From NCBI GenBank assembly GCA_916610825.1, contig OU744446.1:30208445-30272444 (forward strand): 64,000 nucleotides of DNA, given 5' to 3'. Position 1 is the first letter of the stretch, and every line of letters starts with the position of its first letter. Shown here piece after piece: positions 46,232 through 59,800 of the stretch. Source of the stretch: Haliclystus octoradiatus. Taxonomy: Eukaryota > Cnidaria > Staurozoa > Stauromedusae > Haliclystidae. The notes beneath the pieces are model-generated. The model was given only the letters and a program-made list of their open reading frames with translations, had not been told where the DNA came from and made no database searches. Position numbers and translations under genes: made by a program.

Positions 46232-47982
46232 CATCGCTTTTTTAAATATAAATAAATACAATGATTTTGATTTGCCTAGTATTTTGATAGGTGCAGTGCA
46301 GCATCCAAGTTATAGTTGAATGACTTTCTACCAGCCTATTCCAAATTGACTAAAACACAAGCATAGAAAGGCTGGCCACTGCTAGTATTGGATTTTCTTA
46401 TCATGATAAGATATTTACTAGTTAGTATTTTTGTTGTTGCTCTAGCAAGATAGCTCAAGCTACTTTCTTTAAAACATATAATAGTCAAAATAGATTTAAT
46501 TGTGTTAGAAATATTGGATTTGTAGGAGTCCTTTTAAAGGATATCTCAAATTTCGTCACATTTAATTATTGTTTTTTCACATTGTTTGTTTTCCGCCACC
46601 CCTTGGTACCCTTTTATTGTTTACGAATTTCAACATGGACTTTTGAACAATTATACCAGTTAGATAAGTCAGAATAGTTGATTAAACATCTAGTCATCGT
46701 TTGTATGACACAAAACTTTTTGTCTTTGTGATATAGCCTGTATGCTTTATAGTGAGGAAGTAAAAACCTAAGATCTTTCATGAATAAAGTAACAATTCCA
46801 TTATCAAACTGAGCAAACAGTTTGAATCATAGCCAGAGGCATTAAGTGTTACTCATTTGACCTAGAAAGAGAGAATGTTGACTCCGGTCATGTGACGTCA
46901 TACTTTTTGATTTAAGATCCTGGGTCTGACTGTTCTGGGAGTGTGTCTAAATCTTATAATGAAATGCAAACATTTTGCTATGAAAAGTTTGAGGAAATTG
47001 TTACTGAATCATACCACATAATATTTGCATCTGAAGCTGTTGTAACTTTTAAATTAGAGAGAACGTAATTGGTTATAAATCATTGGAGAAGATGATGTTG
47101 AATTGTAAGTCAATCTCAGATTTGAAAGATAAGGAGATCTTAGCCTGGACGGAAGCTGCTATAGCTTAGTTTCGGATTGTGACTCTTCCGTTCTTTTAAT
47201 TGAATTTTGTCAAATTGTATCCTCTCAACGAGCCAGAACAAATCGTATAATAGTGACAAGAGTATTTGTGTTCAACTTGTATAATCCATAGCAGTTTACA
47301 CGAGAAATTATAGTTATTTTAAATGTTTGTGATTGATGTTTTTATCCGGCTCTCGCAACATGTGCGAGTTGATAGTTTTTGTAAATTTTAATGTCTTCTG
47401 TCATGAAACCGGCGTAAGCAGGTATTTTGTAATTTAATTCACTATGTATTCTCTTTAATTATCACGGTATACGATGCGAAAATATGTATGTAATTCCGTG
47501 GCGCGAAGTAGTGTTCTCTATCGCTTATATCTTGTTGATATTTTTCTTCGACAGATCTTTTTGTTTCTGTTCAAAAACGCTGTGAAATAAGTTGCTCTCA
47601 AAACAAAGAAAACCTACTCGAGTACTTTGATTATTCTTATCAATTATACAAACACAGCCGTATTTATTCATATCGCGTGTTACTGACTTCAGAATATTTG
47701 TTCGCAAAATACGCTATAAAAAATGTTGCAACATCAAACATGTCCATTTAAAACTGAGAAGAGGCATTGTGGTGTGCTGTGTGCAGAGGTTGAGCCTGGG
47801 TTGAGCTAGATATCATTTGTTTACTTTCGTAATAAGCTACATGCTTTCAATTCGAGAGGAGCCGTATGTCCCCTAATGTATTGTATAATATGTTCAAGCA
47901 TGCATTTGCTTGAATATAGTGTATGAATGTGCCAAACAGTGCATGCAGTATTGTTCATACTATTTCAATCTGCTAACAATTC
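46232..47982. other. No gene seen
   Basis: AT-rich DNA between the hammerhead pair and the RT relic. No splice-bounded exon or element ends identified. Confidence 0.4.
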
Positions 47983-48770
47983 ATGGTACCGGTATCATCG
48001 TTTTTACTAAATCGCACACAACTCGTATCAGTTGCTAATGTATTCGCCTCCTCAAAATGTGTAATTAGCGGTGTCCCTCAAGGTTCTGTTTTAAGACAAA
48101 TTTTATTTATTTTATTCATCAATGACATTACCACCTGTCTTGAAAAACCAACTCAAGTAAAATTATTTGCCGATGACAGTAAATTTTTCTGTTCTCGTAG
48201 TGAATTAACTTGCAATAGTCTACAGAACACTTTTCATAACTTAAGCAGTTGGGCAAAGATTTGGCAGCTTTGCATCTCTTACGAGAACTGTTCCCCCGTC
48301 TCTACAGGGAATCTCAAGGTATCGCAAATATCTTATTCAATTGATAACAATGAACTTGATGGTATTGAACGTGTTTGTGTTCTAGGAATCAGTACTAACT
48401 CCTGATCTGAAGTCATCGAATCACTGTTCAACGATAGCTGCTAGATCAAAGTCTAGATTATATTTAATATTTAAATGCTTTCTCTCTAATCAAATTGATT
48501 TGTATATTCGAGCCTTCAAAGTTTATGTACGTCCTATACTAGAATCATCGTCTCCATTATGGAATCCATAGCTTACTAAAGATATTTCCTTAATAGAAAA
48601 CATCCAGCGAACATTTACAAGGAGGGTTTGCAAATTAGGAAGATTAAAATATCAAAGTTACTCTGATCGTCTACATATTCTAAAACTAGAATTGTTTACA
48701 CTGTTTTTATACTACATTTATGCTGATATTACGAATAGTTCACCAAGTTTTTAGGGACATTTGTTTACAA
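47983..48770 (+). pseudogene. Reverse transcriptase relic of a CR1/Jockey-like element
   Basis: Frame 47983-48405 has CVISGVPQGSVL, ILFINDI and VKLFADDSKFF (catalytic FADD), then stops. After a frameshift the C-terminal part continues to about 48770 with FKVYVRPILESSSPLWNP (followed by a stop) and IQRTFTRRVC. It has several breaks, no endonuclease and no 3' tail: an old fragment. Confidence 0.8.
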
Positions 48771-48929
48771 ATTAATTAACAAATCTTTAGGCCTACAGAA
48801 ATTTCTAGGTTAACATATTTACAAAATTACATAGAAAAGAGGCAACAGATATTCCAGTGCAATCTAGCATGTCATCTTGCACATCATTTGCCTGCACACA
48901 TACTATATTTTGAATAATTATTAATCACG

Positions 48930-49090
48930 GCTCGACAAAAGTAGGAATCATGGAATCCTAGATTCCAGAAGGATAAAGCAAAATCAGAAGAGAAATTGAT
49001 ATTTTATGATTTTCTGGTCAAACATCAACAACGATTTCAGAAGAAAATGTTGAAATGCTTCTAGGATTCCTGAATGCTGAAACTTGTGTC
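48930..49090 (+). repeat. Interspersed GATTCCAGAAGGCT repeat copy
   Basis: GCTCGACAAAAGTAGGAATC, AGATTCCAGAAGGATAAAGC and later boxes as in the 42-43.6 kb copies, ending GATTCCTGAATGCT. A reverse-oriented fragment is near 50730-50770. Confidence 0.6.
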
Positions 49091-50851
49091 GAATCATGAA
49101 TTTAATTTAAATTTACACTCTAGAAGGTTAATGGAACATATACTACACATCTAACTGATTTATCTATACCTATAGGTCCAAAAGACTTTGTGTGTATATG
49201 TCTAGTTTTTCACCAGGCTATACATTAACTCAGCAACGCAGGTAACTCAATGCTAGTTTATTATATTAAGCACTGTATATTTTGGTTCCTTTAGGGTTAT
49301 GTGTGAGAATATTTCAGAAATGAATTCAATATCTCCATTGTGGTGCGAATATTAAAGAAAACAAGATTGAGCTGGTAAAACTCAGTATCTCGATGTTGGG
49401 TAGTCCATCTGCATATAGTATGGCTATGATGCCCCAGAATCATGTTACAAAACAACAAAGTATTGTCTTAAGAAAGGTCAGTCTTTATTTTGAATAGCCT
49501 GCGTCAGTGTGTCACATACCCAATTTATTCTCAACTTCGGCATTGGGTCTGTGAAATATGCTCCTTTGTTCTGCCTTATCATGAGATTTCCTATCTAGGG
49601 ATGTCTCTATAGGAAGTAACTTTTTCTCTCTTCAATATTTTGATTTTTGTGTTTCAGTCTCCGTAATTAATTAAACAGTAGTGCAAGATTTACTAACGCA
49701 TCTCTCTTATTTCACATGGAGCTGAGAAAACCTTGCATGATTAAAGTCTATTATTTCCCACATAGGCAGGTCACAGGACAGAACAAAAGAGTGTACTACA
49801 CATTCTATATTATTTTGAGAATGAATTGGTCTGTGGCACATGCTATGTTTTCAGTCGCTTTCTGGTTTTATTGCAACAAGGAAATTGAGAAAACAAGATG
49901 TGTTTGATGGCCTCAAATAATTTCTAAAATTGTTTTATCCAACGTTGTTTCAAACTACGAAACGTTGACATCATTTGTAAAATCACGGTAAAATAACTTG
50001 ACATTTCTTGATGATCGTGATGGAAACACGAAAATCTTAGACCAGATCCTTTTCATTGAATTTTTCTAGAAAGGTCTTGAAAAGTTGGATCTGTTTACTG
50101 CAGCGGCTTGTAAAAGGATTGATCAAAAACACGTAAAACACACACCAGACAAAAACATAAGATTTGGAAAATTGCCGTTGTTTTTCCAGGCATATGATAA
50201 CCGCTCAGTGATATCTTAATCAAACAATATTTCTTCATTGTTGAAATAAAACAGAAATGTTATTTGATTGTAAATCATGGGAATGTCATTTATTCTTTTG
50301 TTCAAATTTTGTTATTGCATACGTCACGCAGGTTTTTGTCTTCCCCAATTCTCCCTCAAAAGATTTACAATTTTGACAAATTTTGAGAGATATGACAAAT
50401 TTTGAATTCAATGGCATGAATTTCAAATAAGAACCAAGTTAAATAATAAATATCTATATTTTATAATTTTGTATGAAAAATAAAGCTAATAATTTGAAAC
50501 CTTAAGATGTGTGCTGGGCCTCTGGGTTCCAGATTCCCAGAGTCTTGCATGGTGAGACAACCCCTATATGGGTTATAATTGCAATTATGCTTTAGTGGAG
50601 CGAATAATTAAAACCCATTTTTGAAAAGTAATATAATTCTCATTTGTTGAGAATTAGTCTGAGTTTCTGTTTTTTTGTTTTCATATAAATAAATCATAAA
50701 AAATTCAATTTTGTTATTTATTCACTCTAGCCTTCCAGGATCCAAGATCCCTGAATCCTCAGTTATGTTGGATCTTGCTTGTATGTTAATGTATTGTAAG
50801 AACACCAGTGCTGGGTTCTCTCTAATGAATTTGTTTGAATATTTGGTTTAG

Positions 50852-53800
50852 ATGGAAGAGGTAATAATCTATATTCAGGATCTCGAGAGTGGTGTACCTA
50901 TTCAATGTGTCAAGACGTTCAGGAGTGCAATCCCAAGTGTATGCACAGGTAAGCTAATTTCTCATCAGTATTCAGTGCTAATCAGATAGACCTACCTGAG
51001 GGTCACCTGTCTATACTGGCCACCTGCCTACACTGGTCACAGATTTAATCTCCAATATCAAATTGTCTGTAGTTATTTCATAATATATTGAATGCTTTTT
51101 GACCAGTTTTATAGTCTTTTGAAGGGGTTCAGAGGGTGGCTGGATCTCTACTCTATAATCCTCAACTGCCTAGAATCTTTGATTGATAGCATCAAATGAT
51201 AATTTGACTCCTGATTCATTTTAAATTGTCGTAAATCGTAATCTTCCTGCCATGGCGAAATCTTTCAACTGCACCGATCATTGAACAGCGCCTGTGATAC
51301 CAGGGGCGGATCCAGCTGAAAATCTGACTGGTGCTGAAAAGGGACAATAAAGGGGCGAAGCCCCGTCATCTATGGGAGTCCGGGGGCATGCCCCCCCGGA
51401 AAAATTTTGGTATTCAAAAGCTATTGAAGGGCTGTGACACCACTTTCGTAACTCCATCAGCAATATTTCAACGTAATTATAAAGCTTAGATGATCAAATA
51501 TTACACCATCAAATAAATAAACACAATAAAAAACACAGAAAAAATTAAAAATGTATTTTATTCACCTTGTGCTTAATTAGATATGCATGCACTCAGACAG
51601 GCTATACAGTATACATTATGAATAAAACGATTTAAATGCGAAATAATTAACAACTACTTAAATTCAAATAAACTATTTAGACATCATAATCAGTAGTTAT
51701 AATTGTAAAACAAAAAGTTATATAAATCTTCTGATGTTTAAAATTGTAATTATTACATCCAGTTGTAAAAGGTTTTGAATGCATGTACACAAATGAATTA
51801 TAGGGGCAATCCGTCAACATCAATAGACGTTCTACAAAAAAGGAATGGAAAACAGATGTATTTTCCCTGTCACTAGACATCAGCAAGACAGCAAGCCTAC
51901 CCTGAGCTGGGTCTACCAACAGGCGACAGCGGCGCAAATGGAAGGGTTTGCAGCCAATCATTATTCATTCAGACTGGAATTATGTCAATGTGTTATCGTA
52001 AGATCATCTGAATATGTGTGCTGAAACTAAATGGACATAATGATACAATAATTTATTAGGCCTGTAGAAGTAGGCCTATTTATCAGGCCTTATAGACCTT
52101 TGTTGGAAACGAGAAGAGGATCCACAACCAAAATATGTAAATACAGATCTCAAACATACGGTAGTCGGCTACAGTAAAATATTGAAACCAGTGAATTTAA
52201 AGCCAAAATAAAGACTACTAACTTATCTACTAACCTCTTGTGATAATGCATGCAATAGCGCTTCCAATTTTTGATAGGAAAATGAGTTCTTCTTGCAATT
52301 CTGCGAATTTTATTTACATTTCTCAAACTTCTTGTTTCCTTGTACTGATTTTTTACATTGAAAGGTTGATAATAATTAGTCTTGAATCAGCTAGCTTTTG
52401 TCGACTGGAACTTTCTTCTTTAAATTACATGTTAAATTGTCAATATAGAGCAGATTCTGTAATAGCGCAGCAAGATAATGTTAAGCTTTCCTAGACGCCA
52501 TGCTTGCAAAGGTGGAAGGCATAAACAACTTGACTTGATTAGACTTGATAAGTTAACACGAAGTTGAGAACAACACAGTCGGACTTTGTATTGTACTTGA
52601 TTACTTGACGTCATTCTAATTCTAGCACTAAAAAAGCAATGAAGGTGCTCACTGGTGCTCACTGGTGCTCAAATTCCTGAGATTCCTAATTTAGAGAATA
52701 TGATTGGTTGAAACGATTGGGCGAAAGCGAGAATGGAATGTTGATTGTTCTGACTGGTGCTCAAAGACGACATACGATTGGCTTTTAGATTTCCAGGGGT
52801 GCTCAGCCCTTGTTGCTGATTGGAAGATTGCTTTGAATCATTGATCCAATGAAGTGGTTCACTGAGAGAGTTCGGGACTGCTATCAGCAGCAAAATATGG
52901 CAAACGCAAAAATAACTTAAATCCTTCCGTTTCTATGGCAATATCAAATTACGTCATTGCGGCAACATCACAGCTTTGAAAATCTGACTGGTGCTCAAGC
53001 ACCTTTTGCCCCCCCTTGGATCCGCGCCTGTGTGATACCACATGAAAGCCTTTTATTATGTCTTTGTTTTAATAATTTTAGGAAGTGATGTAATAAATTG
53101 GTTGATGATAAATCATAAGATTGAAGACAGAGGTGAGTTTGTTGTTGCAGATCACATATCCTGTGCAGTGTGCTTGCTAAAATCAGATATTTTCAGATTT
53201 TAGATGAACATTTTCGGATCAGATCGGATTGATTTTTAATCTTAAAATTAGGATTGGATTAGGTTAAGGATTAGGATTTTATTTTATTTCATTTCATCTA
53301 GGATTTGGATTTTAGATAGTTCGTACTCGCGGTCTATTATGGGAAACGCTGATCCGATGCACACGTCTTACCGGTATGGATAACGAAAATCCATACGTTT
53401 TTATTGCTCACCCATTCTCAACTATCATGCCAGGTCAACGGTTTGAATGTGAGATATAATTGGAGTTTCAACTTCCAAATTACCGACACTGCTTCTGAAG
53501 ATTGCCCAGCCCACAACTTCATGCACTGCTAACTTCAAGAATAATCAATTACTTGCCTCTGGTTGCCCTGTTAGCCTAATTAAATACGTCATTTTAGTTT
53601 TATTTGTTTATCTTTCAGTTGAAGCTCTTCATTTGGCAAGATTAATAGCACTCCATGGCTATATTTTCTCTGCTACAGACAGTCGATTAAGTATTAAAGA
53701 TGATGGATCATTTTATCGCTTTCAGGTAACCTAATGTGTTTGCTATTGTTTATTTCAACCAGACATAATATTAGGCCTATGGATACAGTCAAACTTGCTC

Positions 53801-56800
53801 AATAATACAATACTCTCTTGCTGTGCAGATGGAATGTGGGACGTTAAGTGTGTTTGTTTGATTATTCTTTTACTTTGTGAATCACATATATATATTCAGA
53901 ACATAACAACAAGGTTAGACTACGATCAATTATTGCAATCTGATTGGTTACAATCAATCTCACGACATCAAAGCAGTAAAAACAAACCAGGACAAAAACC
54001 TATGAAACCATATTCTCAAAATGGCTGACCGCAGCTTTGAAAATTGATATTCAACGTGCCAAGCAACTCTCGCAATAGTTCACCCTTTTTGTGAACTAAT
54101 GTCTCATAGCTTCACTCAAGTCACTTCAGGAAAAAACTCAAAGTCGAAAATCACTCTCCGAGGCGGCTTGTGATTTTCTGATGCCTTCTTGTTTTCTCCT
54201 AACGTGCCGCTTGTGAAGCTATGAGACCATAGTTCACGGAAGGTGTGAACTATTTGTTTAATATATGCAACCATGTAGATGTATGAGCTATAAGCTCATT
54301 TATATGGCTATGAAGGACTGAACATCAGTCACATTTACATACGGTACATCAAATTGACAATGAGTATCTTTTTACAACCAAAGTTAGACACAGAAAAATA
54401 GATTTTGTGCACTGACGAGGAATCAAACCTTTGTGTCCCGCATGTAATGTGGGCACTCTACCATTGAGCTATCGGCCCACATGAGGTGGGATGTTCAGAG
54501 CCATCTATTTACAAGAGTTGGGACACTCATGCCATTTTTGTTTTTTGGCCTGGACCCGAGCACGTTTTTAACAGCAGTGCGCATGTGCAAGAGAAAGTTG
54601 TGTTTTTTTCAGCCATTTTGGAACTGTGTGAAATGGTTTGCGATCGTTTAACATGATACAAGAGTAATATAACCATCTATTAGTTGTCTTTCTCCATATT
54701 TATTTGCTGGACTCTCAAAATAAGAATAAAATTTACTTCAATGTATACTTTCTTATCGATCTCTTCAGCATGTTGCTCGAGAGTAAATCAGATCAATGCT
54801 ATTGGAATTGCTAAATGGACAAGGAGTTTGTGGAGTATGGACTACATCTCTTACTCTCTTACGCTTATTCTTTGCAGTCAAAGGCAACTTTTTTCTAGTT
54901 CTTGTCCCCAGTTGGAATACTAAACAATATTTTATTTCGATTACTATTTCGTCTATTAACACAACAATTAATAATTTAATAGCATATGTTTGTTTTCACT
55001 GATAAAAGTTGTATTTTTCCGCGCGCTTCGTTTAAAACAGGAAACCTGGTGCCAAAAAAACAAGAACCCTGGTGCCGAAAGTACGAAAATGGCGTCCAAA
55101 AAATCACGTGAATGGCATCTGTCCAATAGGAGACGATAGCGGCACATGAAAGCGTGTCCCAACTCTTGTAAATAGATGGCTCTGGGGATGTTAACTGATG
55201 CGGGAGAAGCTGGTGTGGAAAGTTGGAGTTTATATATTGAGAGTATTGGGAGTATTGAGCAAAGTTGGACACTAAAAGAGGGGATATTAACCAAGTTATA
55301 CTCCAGTCGCACGATTGCCAATAGAGATATTTGAGCCTTGATCAATCTGATACTCAATGAATCAGACCAGCCACTAGTTGATGTAAACAATGAATGTAAA
55401 CTGAATTAGATACCCAGAAGACTAAATTCCTCAGCTCAACCGCTCATGACTTTGTAATACCTTCTTTCTTGTTCTCATTACGTGCTTCCTTTGTCTATAT
55501 TAGCTAAAATTGCCCCAAAGTGGTAAATATGAATCAGATGATGCTGTTTCATTGTATACTCTATGGTCTTATTCTTTCTCTTTATAGACACCCTATTTTT
55601 GGCCATCAAATTCACAAGACGTTGATAATGTTGATTATGGTATGTTAGAATCCCCTTTATTGAGTTACCTATGTTTAATGGCCAATTTATCCTCTTTGAT
55701 TGCATGTACCTTTCTCCTATAGATTATTTTTTTGCGTTTTTCAAATTGTTTTCATTTTAATATGTTTTTGACATATAAAACTGTATTGGTTATCTGTCTT
55801 CTAGCTGTCTACTTATGCAAACGGATTATTTCAAATAAACGGCGGCTCCAACTTGAAGAATTCGAAATTGTAAGTTAATGTACTTGTACTTTTTGTGGTA
55901 CTTTTTTTTTCGTTTAGGCTACTTCTATCATCAGTTTCTATTATGTATTATAAAATAATTGAACCAATTTCCAAATGTGATTGGTTGGTTGAGCCTTTCA
56001 TAATGGTCAAGATGTACTTGATCATTATTTTATCAGTACTGTACACTTATTTAGAAACCAAAATATTCCATTTTTGTGTACAGTCCCTTCTTGCTTGTTT
56101 TGATATGTAAGTTATTTTATTTTCAGGAAAATTTTACAAAATTGCAAAATCAATTAGCAAGAAAATGGGAGTTGATTTATATGCAAGCGGAAACAAAAGC
56201 AAAGTAAGCTAACATAACCATTCCATTACTTTAAACTTGTACGAAATCAGTATGTAATATGTATTTTCTATATACTTGAGTACATTTTATGTTGCAGAGT
56301 TGATAAAAAGCGATCAAAAATAGAGCGTATTATTTTGGAAAGCCAAGAAAGGGCATTTTGGAATCTAAGGCGACCACCGGTAAGCAAATTTCATTTGTAA
56401 AATTCTTCGTTTAACGCTGTGTCCTATATCATATTGATTTTCTATATTTAGCACTTTGACATTGGTTATGACAAAATTTAAAAGGATTAATTTCAATATT
56501 TACATTTCCTGGTTTTCTAGTTTTCTAGTTTGGGATAATTAGTTCCATGTGGACATTTTTATCCATGAAAATTGTTTAGATTGTAAAAAATATGTGACAC
56601 TGTGATAACATTTACATCTTACTATTACACAAACTGAATATTATGTAGCAAATATGACTTTTATACTTTCTACTACAGATTAGTTTTTGAAATAAAAAAT
56701 GAAACTTTTCACTTTTAGCCTGGTTATGTGAATGTCTTGGAGCCAGATGCCAAAAAAGTTGGTGTTGAAGAAACACCTGAGCGTGTGAGTAGATGCTTAC

Positions 56801-59800
56801 AAATTTATTTAATAACTAGAAAAAAGGCTGCCTCCGGTATGTGCAATAAATGTATGTAGCATATATATATATATACAATTAAAACTAAAATGTTATAATC
56901 CCGCCCCTATTCCAGTACTGTATACTATATAGTTCTCATATACTGTATACTGTATACTATATAGTAACCCATATAATAGTATATCAAAATTTAAAAGAAA
57001 TTCGCCCATACCAGTATAGTAGTAGTTCAGAATGAAAGTATGGATCAAAGTAAGATTTTACCCAATATTCTCAAGACGTCCAGTTGCAGTTTGATACTAA
57101 TAATCTACTACATCTATCTAAATCAATATGAACCATATAGAAAATACCTCATGCATAAAATGCCAAATAAAAAATTGAAACATTATTATTAAAAGCTAAT
57201 GAAGGTATGTTAACTAAAATGTCATATTCTTTCCATACCAGTACTGTATATACCAGTACTGATAATATTTCATGGTTTAAAAGTATTAGTGATCAGTATC
57301 TATCTGTTCATTTGTTTTCATTTCGATTATTTTTAGAAATAGATATATCTGTCCGTGATCTGTCCTCATTTTGTTGATTTAAAAAGAAAATGTTATACTT
57401 ATGTGAACTGTGAGCATCCGTTTTAAAGCATCCGTTAATGTGATCATAAACTATGACTTTGAAATTAGAAAAGAAGACACTTAATAATATTGAAGCCATA
57501 ATAATGCCCATGACTGTCTGACGTCATATCACGGTTCACTAACCTAACCAGATATTAACCACTCTGTCGTTGAATTTGTCGGAATAGTACTATTGCGTGG
57601 ACCATGGTTTACTAAAATCCTACCACGGTGCACGTCACGCCTTTGTTGAATTTTTTACCTTGAATTTATTTTGAATAAATGTTCAAATTATCCTTGGGAC
57701 CAGGAGCCTTTAGAGATTTTAGATCTATCTATGTTTACATTTCATTATAATTTCCTTGTCGCTGTTACCAATACTTTTGGTAGATAATTTGATACGGTGG
57801 ATGTTTTACAATTAAAATGGTTGAATCCAAATATTGTTTAAAATTCAAAGGTTTTTTTGAAATTTTTAAACACAGCCCTCTCTGTAATGAAATTTATAAA
57901 TGATTTTAAGCAGAGGAAAATCATAAATAAACATAAACATATCATAAACATAAATAATCACAAAGTAGAAAGTAGTTTTCGTCATCATCCCACTTCGTGT
58001 TTTTGGTTTTGTTTGAGATTTCAAAACACTTGATCATATTCACGGTTCATTGCCTACACGGCTTTGCTCTGAATGGCGGCGGCTTTGATATTTTTTGAAA
58101 ACTTGATTTTTCAATTTTACACCAAATTCAGTTGTTTTTTCAAAATTAAGTGTAGCCTATGTTCAGACCATGAAAGAGAGCTTTCGAATGATGTATGATG
58201 TTCAGGATTTCTTCGCATGATTTTTGAGATTAGCGCGTACAAAGTTTTGAAGGTCCTTTTTATATACTAGTAGAGCTATTGGCACTTACATGTGTGTAAG
58301 CGAGGCTACCTCAAAAGGAGGATGGTCTTAACATGTGTTTTCTGGAAAGGAGGCTGATTAATATGCAATCTATCTTTGATGCAATCTACTGCAAAATGCA
58401 TATCGAGCTGTCAGAAAATCCCCACTGTGGAGAATTAAGGAGCATCCAAACTAGCAGATTCAAGATTTCACACAAATTATCTGAAAAGTGATAATGCAAT
58501 TGATAGTTCAGAGGTATCTACATTATCGATTATCGGCATATTATGCTTCTTGCACAATAGTATTAGTATGATATAGTTGAACTCAAACAGGATCACACAA
58601 AAAGTTGAATACCGTAAGAATGATCATGTAGATTGTAGACAATATCCCCCCTATTTTACTTTCTGCCAATTCATTTCTGCATCAAATGCGAACAAAACTA
58701 TGTCACTCAAAAATTCTTAATTTTGCAGATAGTTCACTTGTGCTTGTATTTTCAGATCATTGTCATCATTTATAAGCAAAATTTGATAAATTTTCTTTGG
58801 AATTCTTCCTTGGTTGTTAATCAATTGGCTATACATCCCCCAAGTCTGCAAGAAAAGCAGTCCCCCTATTCCCCAATTAGTGGTTCTTCATAGCAAAATC
58901 TCTATTGTTAATAGAGGACAACCAACTTTCCTTGCTGCTCTCCACCTCTTGACTCTTGAGATTTACTTAACATATACTTCTTTGCTACAACTATTATTAT
59001 TTCTAAACAATTTACATTATTTTATCTAGGTACGATTAAGTTCTGTACTTGGTCATACAACCGATGAAGGCTTATCAGATGCTTTGGTTGATGCTAAACG
59101 ACGGGTATGTTTCATCTGATTTGAAAGATAAAACTCATCCTTATCTCATGAGCACATGATATCCACACTAGTCAGTAACCTCAATCTAGAGAATATTAAT
59201 ACTGTACAATCAAACCTGTTATAACAGTCACCTGTCTATAGTGGTCACTCTTGCAATGTCTAAAATAGTATTGTCCACTGAATCAGAACCAACTGTGTGT
59301 ATGAAGGTCACCTGAATATAGTGGGCAATTATTCTACATTTCATTGTTGGCTGTTATATACAGATTTCACTGTATTGATATCAAATCATTTTTTACTCAA
59401 TTTTCTCTCAAGGTGAAAGAAGGAAATAGTCTCTTGAATAAAAGTCGGCAAAAAACATCTGCGGTTTGTGAAAGGTAGGAGACGGTAGCAGCTGTTTACA
59501 GGGTTAATATTGGGCAGGCATAAGAATTATAAGGATTATTATTGAATTTCTAACTTTGAAACTGAGATTATTGAGATATCCTTTCAAATTTCAAAGAGTT
59601 TATCTGGATTCCACATTTTGAAGTTTTGCTTGAACTGTGGATGTAACACATAGACTTACATAGACTGCTGATTCCATTGACATACTTAGGTAAGGGAAAA
59701 CACGTAGCGACCATGGACATCCATAATGGCTGATGCAAAGGACCAAAACAGTGTCTTGAAAACTGTGAATTTTCAAGCCATTTTGAGCAGTTTTTGTTTC

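Noticed and set aside
51278-52893. Hidden hAT transposase in the 1.73-kb element
   Set aside because: None of the frames shows the C-terminal dimerisation motif or the zinc-finger pattern; the element is classed as non-autonomous.
54684-55390. Overlapping ORFs on both strands inside and beside the 689-bp MITE
   Set aside because: No transposase or other domain motif, and the frames overlap in opposite directions; treated as chance ORFs.
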